Shown piece by piece: positions 17,688 to 26,410 of a DNA stretch of 64,000 nucleotides. Below the pieces are notes generated by a model. It ran no database searches. It was given only the letters and a program-made list of their open reading frames with translations, and had not been told where the DNA came from. The number at the start of each line of letters is the position of its first letter. The first letter of the stretch is position 1. A program made the translations under genes and the position numbers. The DNA is taken from the NCBI GenBank assembly GCA_913063375.1, contig CAJXXR010000012.1, positions 1 to 64,000 on the forward strand, read 5' to 3'. This DNA comes from an uncultured Flavobacteriales bacterium. Lineage in GTDB: Bacteria; Bacteroidota; Bacteroidia; Flavobacteriales; CAJXXR01.

Positions 17688-19646
17688 CTATGAGATGTTT
17701 AATCGGTAAATTACACATCCTTTTTCTCTTTCCTTTTTGACTTTTGGATTGTATTGGAATTTGACTGTATTTTTTCCCTCTCTGAAAAAACTACTTTTTA
17801 GTTTTAGCTGGAAGGTCTGTCTTGCTCTCTTATTTTTGGTTTTCTTAAATTGATCTCCCGTACTAAGATTCACATTTACTTTTGTTTTATTATTGATCAA
17901 TAGATAAAGTTCATTGTTGTAGTCTAAGCCTTGTGCCTCTATATTAAGTGTTATTATTTTTTTGTCCTTTTTTTTCAAGTTTAGCTTGTATTCAGAAGAT
18001 TGATTTTTGATGCCATCACGCCCCAATTCCTCCAAAATATAATTTTTCGCCAACCTCGGTTTATGCTTATCCCAGCTAAATACCTTGATAAATTCATTCC
18101 CCAAATCATAGTGATAATTCAAGTTTTGAATAATGAATTGTCTGGCTATTGGATCTGTTAGTACATTTTCAAAATAATAATCGGCGAATAGCCATCCTCT
18201 TTCATTTTGATTAAAAAGGTTTACTATTCCCTGTAAACTTTTGGTATTGGTTGCACCATTTTCGACCGTTAATGGAATGTATTTATGTTGATTTACATCG
18301 TACTTTCTTTGTCTAAAAGGATAGATCGTTCTTTCTTTTGAGCAGTCGAGGTAGAATCTAGTACTATTTCGGTTGGTGGACATTAAGATGTCATTTTCTT
18401 GGATAAGATTTTTCACTCTAATCGCTGGCTCTTTCCAATTTGCAAAATTCCAATGAGATAGTTGTTTAGGAACTACGCGGCCATGTTTTTTTCCCATGAC
18501 TAATTTGTAGTTTTCAGAGATAGGGCATAAAGATACAATGGCTAAGAGGGATACTGAGAATACAAGAGTTGGTTTGTTTTTGATTATTTTTTTTGCTACA
18601 AATTGAACTATTCCATCAATGAAAAAGGCAATTGAAATAAGGAATATTGGATAAATTCCTATAAGGTATCGTGGTAGTACTGGTTCTCTAAAAATGAAAC
18701 TCATCAAGAGTAGTATGGGGATAAAGAAGCTAAAAATGAAAATACCTGCTTGGGGTTTTTTCAAGATAGCCCAAATGAATCCAAAAAAGCCAAGTATATA
18801 AAAGTGGTTATAATCGAATTTTAAAACATCCAAGTAGAGGTTCCAGGAATGGAGAGGTTTTGTTTTAAATAATTCAGCTAAATAATCCCAATTTGGAACT
18901 ACCCATTCAACTATTTTTTTTGGTAGGAATAGACTTAGAATTGGGCGAAGAAGATCTCCAAAGAATGGTAAAAGAATAAATAAAAACAATAATATGGCTG
19001 GTATTAACGCTAAATTATATTTGGTCAAAAAGCCATTCCATTGGTACTTTTTTGTAAAGTACCTGACCTGAATGTGAAGTGCAATAATATAAAATGCATA
19101 ACCGAAAAGTAAAAAGAAAGCCAAGTTATGTGATAGTAAAGCTGCGAGAAATGCGCATAAAAGTAAGCTGCTTTTTTTTATGGCTTGTTTTTGATGCTGG
19201 TCATATTTATACAATTGATGGAGTATATATAGACAGACTAACATAAAGAATGCAAAAATGGCATAATTCCGAGCAATACGGGACCAAAATATATGATATT
19301 GGGAAAGAGCTAATAGTAACGCACTGTAAAGACCTATTGTTGGATTGAAAAGAGATTTAGCCAATTTGAAAATTAGAAAAATACTCGCTAGACCAAAAAG
19401 TACACTCGGAAACCTAGCCCAGAATTCATTGGATTCAAATAGGGCATAGAAGGGACTGATGAATAAGGTTAATAGCACTCCATTATTGTCATTGGTAAAT
19501 ATGGAAGCTCCATTATGCACAAAGTCATTTGCTCTGAGTACATGCACATATTCATCTACCCATAAACTGAGATAATCTAAGTTTACTATTCTGAATGTAG
19601 CAGCTATTAATAGAATGACTGCTAATAGGATGGTTTCTTTTTTCAT
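17688..19646 (-). CDS. GT39-type membrane glycosyltransferase
   Basis: A 652-residue polytopic protein of the GT-C superfamily that transfers sugar from a polyprenyl-phosphate donor on the periplasmic side. The first loop holds the catalytic acidic pair (WVDEYVHV, near residue 36), followed by the SRIARNYAIF segment; 10-11 hydrophobic helices fill residues 5-370. The C-terminal 280 residues are soluble and probably periplasmic. Its neighbour, nine bases upstream, is a DPM1-like GT2 that would make the polyprenyl-phosphate sugar donor. Acceptor (protein, lipid A or glycan) is unknown. Confidence 0.85.
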   Translation of the reverse strand: MKKETILLAVILLIAATFRIVNLDYLSLWVDEYVHVLRANDFVHNGASIFTNDNNGVLLTLFISPFYALFESNEFWARFPSVLFGLASIFLIFKLAKSLFNPTIGLYSALLLALSQYHIFWSRIARNYAIFAFFMLVCLYILHQLYKYDQHQKQAIKKSSLLLCAFLAALLSHNLAFFLLFGYAFYIIALHIQVRYFTKKYQWNGFLTKYNLALIPAILLFLFILLPFFGDLLRPILSLFLPKKIVEWVVPNWDYLAELFKTKPLHSWNLYLDVLKFDYNHFYILGFFGFIWAILKKPQAGIFIFSFFIPILLLMSFIFREPVLPRYLIGIYPIFLISIAFFIDGIVQFVAKKIIKNKPTLVFSVSLLAIVSLCPISENYKLVMGKKHGRVVPKQLSHWNFANWKEPAIRVKNLIQENDILMSTNRNSTRFYLDCSKERTIYPFRQRKYDVNQHKYIPLTVENGATNTKSLQGIVNLFNQNERGWLFADYYFENVLTDPIARQFIIQNLNYHYDLGNEFIKVFSWDKHKPRLAKNYILEELGRDGIKNQSSEYKLNLKKKDKKIITLNIEAQGLDYNNELYLLINNKTKVNVNLSTGDQFKKTKNKRARQTFQLKLKSSFFREGKNTVKFQYNPKVKKEREKGCVIYRLNIS

Positions 19647-19655
19647 CTCAATGAA

Positions 19656-20399
19656 TTAGGTTAGCCTTCTTTTTACAATCAATTTTATTGTATTTAGAAT
19701 TGTTTTTCTAATGTCCATTTTACTTCTTCCCTCCTTGAGGTCATAGCGCAAAATGAAAGGAACTTCACCAAAAATGATCCCATCAATTTTTCTCAATTTC
19801 AATAAAATATCAACCATGCTTTGAAAGCCTTCCTGATCTATAAAGCTAGATTGGTATCTGTCCATGGCTTGATGTAAAACCGAAGCTCTAAATGCTCTAA
19901 ATCCACAGGTGAAATCTTTCACTCCCTTGATAGGTAACAGTATTCTAAATATCCATGAGGCTACAAAGGAATACAGTTTTCTAATAAAAGTAAGTCCTAT
20001 AACCCTTGAGTTGGGTTGGTATCTGGACGCTATCACGACATCAAACCCTTCTTGGATCATTCTATTCATTCTTAGGATTAACCCAGGGGTATGTGTATCG
20101 TCTGCATCCATGGTGATGACAATATCTTCTGCATTTGAAATATTGGATGCATGATAGAGTCCATCTCTAATAGTACAACCTAGTCCCATATTCACTGCAT
20201 GATTTAAAATTTCGATAGGGTAAATTTCTTGAAGTTCCTGGACAACTTCTAAGGTTTTATCTTGAGAACCATCATTGACAACGATTACTTGATAATTGAT
20301 GCCGAAGGTTGTCATATGTTTGTCAATTCTCTGGAGTAATTTCCCGATACTCAATTCTTCATTATACGTAGGAAGCACGATATATACCTTGTTTTTCAT
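19656..20399 (-). CDS. family 2 glycosyltransferase, dolichyl-phosphate mannose synthase-like
   Basis: A 247-residue GT-A enzyme: YIVLPTYNEELSIG start, VVNDGSQDKT, NMGLGCTIRDGL, the DADD metal motif, ASRY and the FTCGFRAFR segment typical of the DPM1 group. It lacks the C-terminal membrane helices of ArnC/GtrB, so it is probably a soluble or peripheral enzyme that loads a sugar on polyprenyl phosphate. First gene of a two-gene operon with the GT39 protein, its likely user. Confidence 0.9.
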   Translation of the reverse strand: MKNKVYIVLPTYNEELSIGKLLQRIDKHMTTFGINYQVIVVNDGSQDKTLEVVQELQEIYPIEILNHAVNMGLGCTIRDGLYHASNISNAEDIVITMDADDTHTPGLILRMNRMIQEGFDVVIASRYQPNSRVIGLTFIRKLYSFVASWIFRILLPIKGVKDFTCGFRAFRASVLHQAMDRYQSSFIDQEGFQSMVDILLKLRKIDGIIFGEVPFILRYDLKEGRSKMDIRKTILNTIKLIVKRRLT

Positions 20400-20679
20400 C
20401 TATGGCTGATTTTCAAAGTAAAAATATGTCCAATCTATTTTGGAATGTATCCCATGATTTAATGAAAAAAAACTCCCTAAAAATTATACAATTCGAATCT
20501 AGGGAATCTGTTATATGGTTGATCGGTAGGTGTTTGTTGTTTTTAAGGGTCCTCTAATTTGGGGAGTGGAGGTAATATATAGTGAACTATGAATTAGTGA
20601 ATAATCGGATTAATAGCTTGAATTTTTCATTTCTCCGTTCTATATTCGTTCAACGACATTTCAACTAAAAAGATATTAC

Positions 20680-21135
20680 ATGAAAGAAATAGGCTTCTTA
20701 ATGATTAGTTTGTCTTTATTGATAAGCTCTTGTGATAGTATTTCGTCCGCCTCAAAGCAGGTGGCTAATAAAGGAGGTGAGGTTGTAGGAGAACTTTCTA
20801 CTGAGTTTGTTGATGGGATTTCCGAAGGGATTGATGGGACTTTGAAATGTGAAATAAAGCTATCTGATATTCTGAAGGAAAGAGGAGTGGTAATGGGGGT
20901 ATATTCCGTTGAAAATGGTGTAAATGGAGGAGCTAATAATTTACTAACAATGTATCTTATTTTTGAAAAGGACATATCAACCTTGATGCATTTAAAAGTG
21001 TTAAATACTGAAGGGTTGGAAACAGGTAGATCAAGTTTAAAAATTGAAGCTAAGGCTGGGGAGGCAGATTATTTTGACTTTACTTTTAATAGACGAACTT
21101 CGATTGAAAATAGAAGTATAATATTGATAAATTAA
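20680..21135 (+). CDS. small lipoprotein, unknown function
   Basis: A 151-residue protein. Signal peptide with lipobox ISSC (Cys18). The mature part starts with a Ser/Ala/Lys-rich linker, then a Gly/Glu-rich stretch and a beta-rich domain ending NRSIILIN. No family recognised. About 280 bases from the divergent glycosyltransferase operon. A lipoprotein facing the periplasm or outer membrane is the safest call. Confidence 0.65.
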   Translation: MKEIGFLMISLSLLISSCDSISSASKQVANKGGEVVGELSTEFVDGISEGIDGTLKCEIKLSDILKERGVVMGVYSVENGVNGGANNLLTMYLIFEKDISTLMHLKVLNTEGLETGRSSLKIEAKAGEADYFDFTFNRRTSIENRSIILIN

Positions 21136-21344
21136 TATATTCATTTTGAATTACTCAAGGGGTATGGTAGTTATTTTTTTCGTGCTTGTCTCTCGTGAAT
21201 TTTCAACAAGTGTGTGCTGGCTCAAATAATAGGAGGGAGTATGGTCCGTCTACTTTTTCTAAACTATTAGATGGTAGGGTTCTTATTGTTTATATGCGTT
21301 CTTTTGTATAATTCGTATAGATATGCAGCATCAAAATTGAATTC

Positions 21345-21554
21345 ATGAAAAAAGACAAAAAATATAGAATTATAGAATTGTTATTGGGATGGATAGTAGG
21401 CTTTTCCTTTATGTTATATCTAAATATTTCTTTTCATGAAAGAGCGAATCCAATTGTATACACCCTTATACAATGTACGCTTCTTTTTGGCTTTGTTTTA
21501 ACTACTGATTATTTTATTGAAAAATGGAAAAATAGAAAATCAAAAGGAGTGTAA
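21345..21554 (+). CDS. small two-helix membrane protein
   Basis: A 69-residue protein with hydrophobic segments at about 11-27 and 38-56, basic at both ends (MKKDKKYR and KWKNRKSK), so both termini probably face the cytosol. No family recognised. The ATG fits and no other start is in range. Confidence 0.5.
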   Translation: MKKDKKYRIIELLLGWIVGFSFMLYLNISFHERANPIVYTLIQCTLLFGFVLTTDYFIEKWKNRKSKGV

Positions 21555-21708
21555 TTCAAAGAGAATTATTTTAATACAATTATTGGTGTTGCTTTATATA
21601 ACGACGGTAATTATTTATCAAATCTTCTGGCAATTTTTTACAGTAGTAAATAATAAAAATGTGTATAAAGTGGATTTAATATTTGTAGAATTCTTAATTT
21701 ATATATAA
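21517..21708 (+). CDS. possible overlapping small membrane protein
   Basis: A 63-residue frame that starts at a TTG inside the previous gene and overlaps it by 38 bases. It has one hydrophobic segment (ILIQLLVLLYITTVIIYQIFW in part) and very AT-rich codons. Translational coupling is possible, but the frame may also be chance in AT-rich DNA. Confidence 0.25.
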   Translation: MKNGKIENQKECNSKRIILIQLLVLLYITTVIIYQIFWQFFTVVNNKNVYKVDLIFVEFLIYI

Positions 21709-21853
21709 ATATCCCATTTTGTATTAATGTTATTTATAGTTGTAAGGCTTTGTTTTTCATAGTGTTAAGTTGGTTGTTTTTGTGAATTTCGTCTATTTTT
21801 TTGTACCTTATAAGTGCTTGTTTATCAGCATTGATGAAGTTTAAAAAGGGGAT

Positions 21854-22450
21854 GTGAAATTGTATAAGGGTAAAACGTGGACCAAAAAGTTATCTAAATG
21901 GATATTTGTTTTCACTTATCTATTATTGGGTATCGTTATTCTTGTTCCTGGATTTTTATTTGAAGAGTTCTATTTTTTCAAGACTTCTGCCATTGGAATA
22001 CTCCAACCAATCTTTGCAATCGCATGGGTTGTTTTTTTTATGTATAATTTGAGATGGTTATTTCGAGAGCTTCATAAGTATATTTTAAGAAGGAAATATT
22101 TAAAGGGTATTAAAACAATCCTCAAGGAATTGGATGAAAAGGAGCGGGCTGTTTTGAGAGAATTTCATTTTAGAAACAGGTCTATTATTCATGTCCCATT
22201 TGATGATGAGGTCATAAAAAGCTTGTGTATGAAGGGAATTTTAATCCCAACACCCAAATTGGCAAAAGTAGAAGGTTTACAGGGAGAATTACAGCCTGTA
22301 TTTTTGAATACAAAGATCAAAATTAAAATGAATAGAAGGGTTTTGGGAATAAAACTATTCATGGATCAGGGTAGAAAGAAATCCTTTATAAATGCGAATA
22401 GGCCCCATTGGGTATATACTAATGATAGGCTTGAAGATCTATTTAATTAG
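21854..22450 (+). CDS. SieB-like (superinfection exclusion B family) membrane protein
   Basis: A 198-residue protein with two hydrophobic segments (about 13-34 and 43-64) and a cytosolic domain of about 125 residues (LKGIKTILKELDEKERAVLREF..., then VIKSLCMKGILIPTP). This two-helix plus soluble-domain layout, the EKE..VLREF helix and the later L..KGIL strand recall the SieB family, first described as a phage lambda and P22 exclusion protein and also present outside prophages. The assignment is from recalled motif order only. Start is GTG (21854); the nearest upstream ATG frame is closed by TGA. No phage genes are nearby. Confidence 0.5.
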   Translation: MKLYKGKTWTKKLSKWIFVFTYLLLGIVILVPGFLFEEFYFFKTSAIGILQPIFAIAWVVFFMYNLRWLFRELHKYILRRKYLKGIKTILKELDEKERAVLREFHFRNRSIIHVPFDDEVIKSLCMKGILIPTPKLAKVEGLQGELQPVFLNTKIKIKMNRRVLGIKLFMDQGRKKSFINANRPHWVYTNDRLEDLFN

Positions 22451-22579
22451 CGATTAAAATATATGAAATGATTCTCAGGAATAATTTTGGTTAACTGAAT
22501 GCGCTTAAATTTTTCTAAAGAAGAATTAATAGGATTATATTGCAAATCAGTTAAAGTCAAATTTAATTAGTCCCAATTT

Positions 22580-23131
22580 ATGAAATCAATTATAGTTTTT
22601 ATTTTCTTTTTTACTTTTCAGTTTTCATTTTCTCAAGAATTGGAGCATAAAGAATATCATGAGAATGGTAGTTTAAAAGTAGAATATGCTGGTAAAAAGG
22701 ATGTTCCACATGGCCAAGTACGTATTTATTATCCTACAGGTGAATTACAAGCGGAATTCAGCTGTATAGAAGGTAAACAACATGGTATTTCCAAAATTTA
22801 TTATCAGTCTGGTAAGCTTTTAAAGGAAATGATATTTGAAAATGGGGAGCAGGTAGGAGCCATGAAAATTTATTATCAGAATGGTAGTGTAGAAGAAATT
22901 TGTTTTATCATAAATGGTGCTAAAACAGGGGCTTATCAATACTTCTTTGATAACGGTCAAATTCAGTTGGATGGTTTCGTAAAAGAAAATCAACTGGATG
23001 GGATGTGTACGCATTATGATATCTCTGGGAAAGTCATCAAAAAAGGAAAGTATAAATTGGGGAAGCCTGTTGGTACCTGGATGGAGTATGATGCCTTAGG
23101 GGGGACTCAAAAGGAATATGGGAATGATTAA
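22580..23131 (+). CDS. secreted MORN-repeat protein (YwqK-like)
   Basis: A 183-residue exported protein with signal peptide 1-19 (ending FSFSQ) and six to seven MORN-type repeats of about 23 residues (YHENGSLK, YYPTGELQAE, YYQSGKLLKE, YYQNGSVEE, FFDNGQIQ, MEYDALGG). Such proteins are common in Bacteroidota and are often labelled YwqK antitoxin-like by similarity, but the repeats only imply a binding surface. No toxin gene is adjacent. Confidence 0.8.
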   Translation: MKSIIVFIFFFTFQFSFSQELEHKEYHENGSLKVEYAGKKDVPHGQVRIYYPTGELQAEFSCIEGKQHGISKIYYQSGKLLKEMIFENGEQVGAMKIYYQNGSVEEICFIINGAKTGAYQYFFDNGQIQLDGFVKENQLDGMCTHYDISGKVIKKGKYKLGKPVGTWMEYDALGGTQKEYGND

Positions 23132-23277
23132 GCTTATAATAACGCCTTTAATTGGTCCTTCTATTTTGATTTTTCCTCTTGAGAATTTAATTTACTTATT
23201 GTAATTTTATAGATTCACCTCCTGTGTTATTTAGATAGGGCTTTAGTGAAGTTAATTAGACTATTCGATAAAAATTT

Positions 23278-24405
23278 ATGTTGTACAAAATTCTAAGTTT
23301 GTTAGGATTGATGAGTTTGATTCATGGTGTTCTATTGGGAACTATACTAATGTATCTCTCTTCCAATAAAAAGCCTTCTCTTGTTTTAGGTGCTTTTTTA
23401 TTGGCTTTAGGCCTTTCTTTTCTTTCTCCTATGTTGTTGGATTACGGACTTCTAGAAGATACACCATCTTGGATGTTTTTGCCATTTAGATTTTACTTTT
23501 TGGCATTTCCACTCCTATTTATATATGTTAAGAGCCTTCGTTCAAAATTGACATTTAGTTCTATCAAGGTTCACCTTTATCCTGGGATTCTAGAGTTTAT
23601 TCTTTTTAGTATAGCCTTTTTTATTTTTGATGGGGAGACGAAATTAGAATTGTTCAAATCGGACTATTTCACTGGCTATATTCTGGCGGCTAACATATAC
23701 AGTTTGCTTTATTTGCTGAAAATACTGCTCTTGATTAAGGAAAATAGAGAGCAAGTGAATGCCTATCACTCAGATGTGGAAAATAAACTTTTAGCATGGT
23801 TAAAACCTATCATACTTGTTTTTCTAGCGATGACATTTAGTGATTTGATATTGATGATTGTTCAGCAAGGTTTAAAAGTAGATCTTAATTTCATGTATGA
23901 AAATCTGTTGATAACTTATGCTGTACGTGGTGTTTTGTTTTTGGCATTGACCTATTGGTTAGCCTTTTTTGGAATGAAGCAATTCTATATTGGACCTTTG
24001 GTAAGAGGTGAGGAGAAAGTTGAAGTGGTTGGCCAAGATGTTGAAATAGAAACAGAGACTAGCGAAGAGTTTGGAAATATTTATGAACAGCTACTGGGGC
24101 TGATATCTCAATCTAAATGTTATACAGATGAAGACCTGACAATTGTGAATTTGGCAGACCTGAGCCATGTTCATTATCGGAAACTATCTAAAGTGATTAA
24201 TAGTGAAGCGGGCTGTAATTTCAATACTTTCATAAATAAATATAGGGTAGAGGAAGCCAAAAGAATAATGAGAGAAAATAATAGGCCGGGTGGTTTAACC
24301 TTGGATGTTGTTGGTCAAGAGGCTGGTTTTAAGTCTCGAAGCTCTCTGTATGCAGCCTTTAAAAAATTTGAAATGAATACTCCGGCCTCTTTTATGAAAA
24401 ATTAG
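23278..24405 (+). CDS. membrane-anchored AraC-family regulator (copy 1)
   Basis: A 375-residue regulator. Residues 1-230 contain seven hydrophobic segments (a 7TM-like sensor module), a charged linker follows, and residues 265-375 are an AraC/XylS DNA-binding domain with both helix-turn-helix units (LADLSHVHYRKLSKVIN and LDVVGQEAGFKSRSSLYAAFKKF). It probably senses a membrane or external signal and binds DNA directly from the membrane. The next gene (24524) is a paralogue with nearly identical DNA-binding helices, so both may recognise the same sites. Confidence 0.88.
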   Translation: MLYKILSLLGLMSLIHGVLLGTILMYLSSNKKPSLVLGAFLLALGLSFLSPMLLDYGLLEDTPSWMFLPFRFYFLAFPLLFIYVKSLRSKLTFSSIKVHLYPGILEFILFSIAFFIFDGETKLELFKSDYFTGYILAANIYSLLYLLKILLLIKENREQVNAYHSDVENKLLAWLKPIILVFLAMTFSDLILMIVQQGLKVDLNFMYENLLITYAVRGVLFLALTYWLAFFGMKQFYIGPLVRGEEKVEVVGQDVEIETETSEEFGNIYEQLLGLISQSKCYTDEDLTIVNLADLSHVHYRKLSKVINSEAGCNFNTFINKYRVEEAKRIMRENNRPGGLTLDVVGQEAGFKSRSSLYAAFKKFEMNTPASFMKN

Positions 24406-24523
24406 TACCATATATTTCTCTAATGTGATTTTAAATTAAATATAAGATGATGTATATTGACCTTTTGATTCGATATTCTAGTCAAAGTTTATCATTTTTT
24501 ATAATAAACAGTTTGTAGATATT

Positions 24524-25675
24524 ATGACTATTTCTGATTTACTGGAAGTTTCAGGATTTTTTAATTTACTAAGCTTAGCACATGGTGTTATTTTGGGAAT
24601 TATCCTTGTAGTATTGGCCTCAAAGAAAAGGCCCTCTTTACTATTGGGAATCTTTTTGATTGTATTCGGTCTTTCAAGTTTGAATCTGGTTTTGTCAGAT
24701 TTCAGATATAATTTTACTCATCCACAATATATTTTTCTTCCAGTTAATTTCTTTTTTTTAACGACTCCAGTACTTTTTCTCTATGTTAAAGGGATTATTG
24801 GTAAAGTTGTATGGAAGAGGGATATAAGGCATTTAGTGCCGGGTATTGTTGAGTTTTTTGTTTTTTGTTTCATGTTCTTCTATTTGAGTCCTGAACAAAA
24901 ATTACACTATAATTATTCCAACTATGCATTTGTTTTTGTCTCGGTAGCAAATATATATTGCATCTTTTATTTAGTGAAAATCTTGTTGCTAATTAAAAAG
25001 AATCGAATTGCCGTAGATAACTACTTCTCTAGTAATTCAGGGAAATTATTAAAATGGCTAACACCGATTATATATTGTTTACTGGTTATTTTTATTGTGG
25101 ATCAGGTATGGGGTCTGATGTATCAATTCTTCGGTTTAAAATTAAAAGCGCTATATAGACCAATGGTCGTATTTTATATTGCACAAAGTGCAGTAGATAC
25201 GCTGTTTACTTATTGGTTGACATTTTTTGGAATACGACAGTATTATATCATTTTTAATCAAACCTCTGAGGAAATAATTGTAAATGAGAAATCTGAGGAA
25301 CAAAGTATTATTTCTCAAATCGAACATGAATATGCGCTGGCTTACCAACGGTTATTAGAAATAATTAGTGATTCAAAATGTTATACAAACGAAGAGTTAA
25401 CCATTGTCGATTTGGCGGATTTGGTGAGTATACATTATCGAAAATTGTCTAAAATAATCAACCAAGAGGCAGGCGTCAATTTTAATACTTTTATTAACAA
25501 ATATAGAGTAGAGGAAGCTAAAAAGATTATGAAAGAGAACAATAGACAGGGAGGTTTAACCTTGGATGTTGTTGGTCAAGAGGCGGGTTTTAAATCTCGA
25601 AGTTCACTATATGCCGCTTTTAAAAAATTTGAGGATAAAACACCTGCGAAATTTATGCATTTACCCGGAACGTAA
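24524..25675 (+). CDS. membrane-anchored AraC-family regulator (copy 2)
   Basis: A 383-residue tandem paralogue of the gene at 23278. The HTH part is strongly conserved (same LDVVGQEAGFKSRSSLYAAFKKFE stretch in part, same FINKYRVEEAK), while the seven-helix N-terminal part has diverged much more. This suggests the same DNA target read through two different input modules. The gap to copy 1 is 118 bases, so a separate promoter is possible. A hairpin terminator lies 24 bases after the stop. Confidence 0.88.
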   Translation: MTISDLLEVSGFFNLLSLAHGVILGIILVVLASKKRPSLLLGIFLIVFGLSSLNLVLSDFRYNFTHPQYIFLPVNFFFLTTPVLFLYVKGIIGKVVWKRDIRHLVPGIVEFFVFCFMFFYLSPEQKLHYNYSNYAFVFVSVANIYCIFYLVKILLLIKKNRIAVDNYFSSNSGKLLKWLTPIIYCLLVIFIVDQVWGLMYQFFGLKLKALYRPMVVFYIAQSAVDTLFTYWLTFFGIRQYYIIFNQTSEEIIVNEKSEEQSIISQIEHEYALAYQRLLEIISDSKCYTNEELTIVDLADLVSIHYRKLSKIINQEAGVNFNTFINKYRVEEAKKIMKENNRQGGLTLDVVGQEAGFKSRSSLYAAFKKFEDKTPAKFMHLPGT

Positions 25676-25698
25676 ATACATTCCGATTCAATTACTTC

Positions 25699-25722
25699 AA
25701 GGGCCTTATGGCCCTTTTCTTT
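25699..25722 (+). terminator. intrinsic terminator of the AraC pair
   Basis: AAGGGCC - TTAT - GGCCCTT stem followed by a T-rich tract, just after the stop of the second AraC gene. Confidence 0.8.
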
Positions 25723-25901
25723 TTATATATACTTCCATTTAACAATTATATCAACTATTTCTTCCTGAATTCGCCTATTCGGATATATCGGTTTCTTTTT
25801 CAGACAGGACGAGCCTTCCCATTTAATACTTTTGCTACAGATTATGAGTGGTCATAAGTTATGATCTAATTATAACAGCAGAACATATTTGTTATAAGCT
25901 C

Positions 25902-25922
25902 ATGGGATTTATCCCATTTTTC
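25902..25922 (+). terminator. hairpin with T-run, possible terminator or attenuator
   Basis: ATGGGAT - TT - ATCCCAT perfect 7-bp stem followed by TTTTT. It is 180 bases after the AraC terminator and 490 bases before the giant gene, so it could also act in a leader transcript. Confidence 0.45.
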
Positions 25923-26299
25923 CAATTGATGCGTGTGATTGGTTATCCACGATATTTAGTATTCCTTCTTTATTGGTATCAAGAAGGTGTTTAAGGTGAA
26001 GAGCTGAAGTGGAAGTATCGTATAATTTTTGTTTGGGGTTTTGGTTTAGGTAATTGAACGATGAACTTAATAGATACTTTCACTTCGGTTTTTATTATTT
26101 AAGCTACCCTCTTCAGATTTTATTTCTTTCCAACACCAATTCATTTTTCGCTAATTATTAGGGTTGTTTCCATCTAATGTTAGCCCTTTTTCACATGTAT
26201 TTCAATCTTTTTTCAAATGGAATTCAGCAAGGCTGGTTTTTATACGTTTTTATAAGATTAGTCCTTAAGTCCCGTAAAATAGGCGGTTTTCTTTTCTTC

Positions 26300-26311
26300 G
26301 ATTCGCGAATC
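26300..26311. promoter_or_regulatory. 12-bp perfect palindrome upstream of the giant gene
   Basis: GATTCGCGAATC, centred about 105 bases before the ATG. It is GC-richer than its surroundings. A dyad operator for a dimeric regulator is possible. Confidence 0.35.
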
Positions 26312-26410
26312 CGCACATTTTGGTGCTAAATCTGGACATGTTTTACAAGCTACCGCCTCTATCTTTGGCCTTTATGTCAAAAACATTTTCTATAACCTAA
26401 ACTTTGAACT

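Larger units (their letters stand above)
25723..26410. other. long intergenic region before the giant adhesin gene
   Basis: Almost 690 bases with no coding frame on either strand. It holds three inverted repeats: TTATAAC...GTTATAA (25870-25897), the ATGGGAT/ATCCCAT hairpin (25902-25917) and the GATTCGCGAATC palindrome (26300-26311). Such a long leader with several dyads fits a regulated promoter or a structured 5' UTR. Confidence 0.5.

Noticed and set aside
22580-23131. Toxin-antitoxin pair based on the YwqK label of MORN proteins
   Set aside because: The protein is exported and no toxin-like gene is adjacent, so the label is not supported here.
21854-25675. Prophage or defence island around the SieB-like gene
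   Set aside because: No integrase, phage structural gene, restriction enzyme or other defence gene is visible.
25723-26410. Riboswitch in the long leader of the giant gene
   Set aside because: Dyads are present, but no conserved riboswitch core could be recognised.
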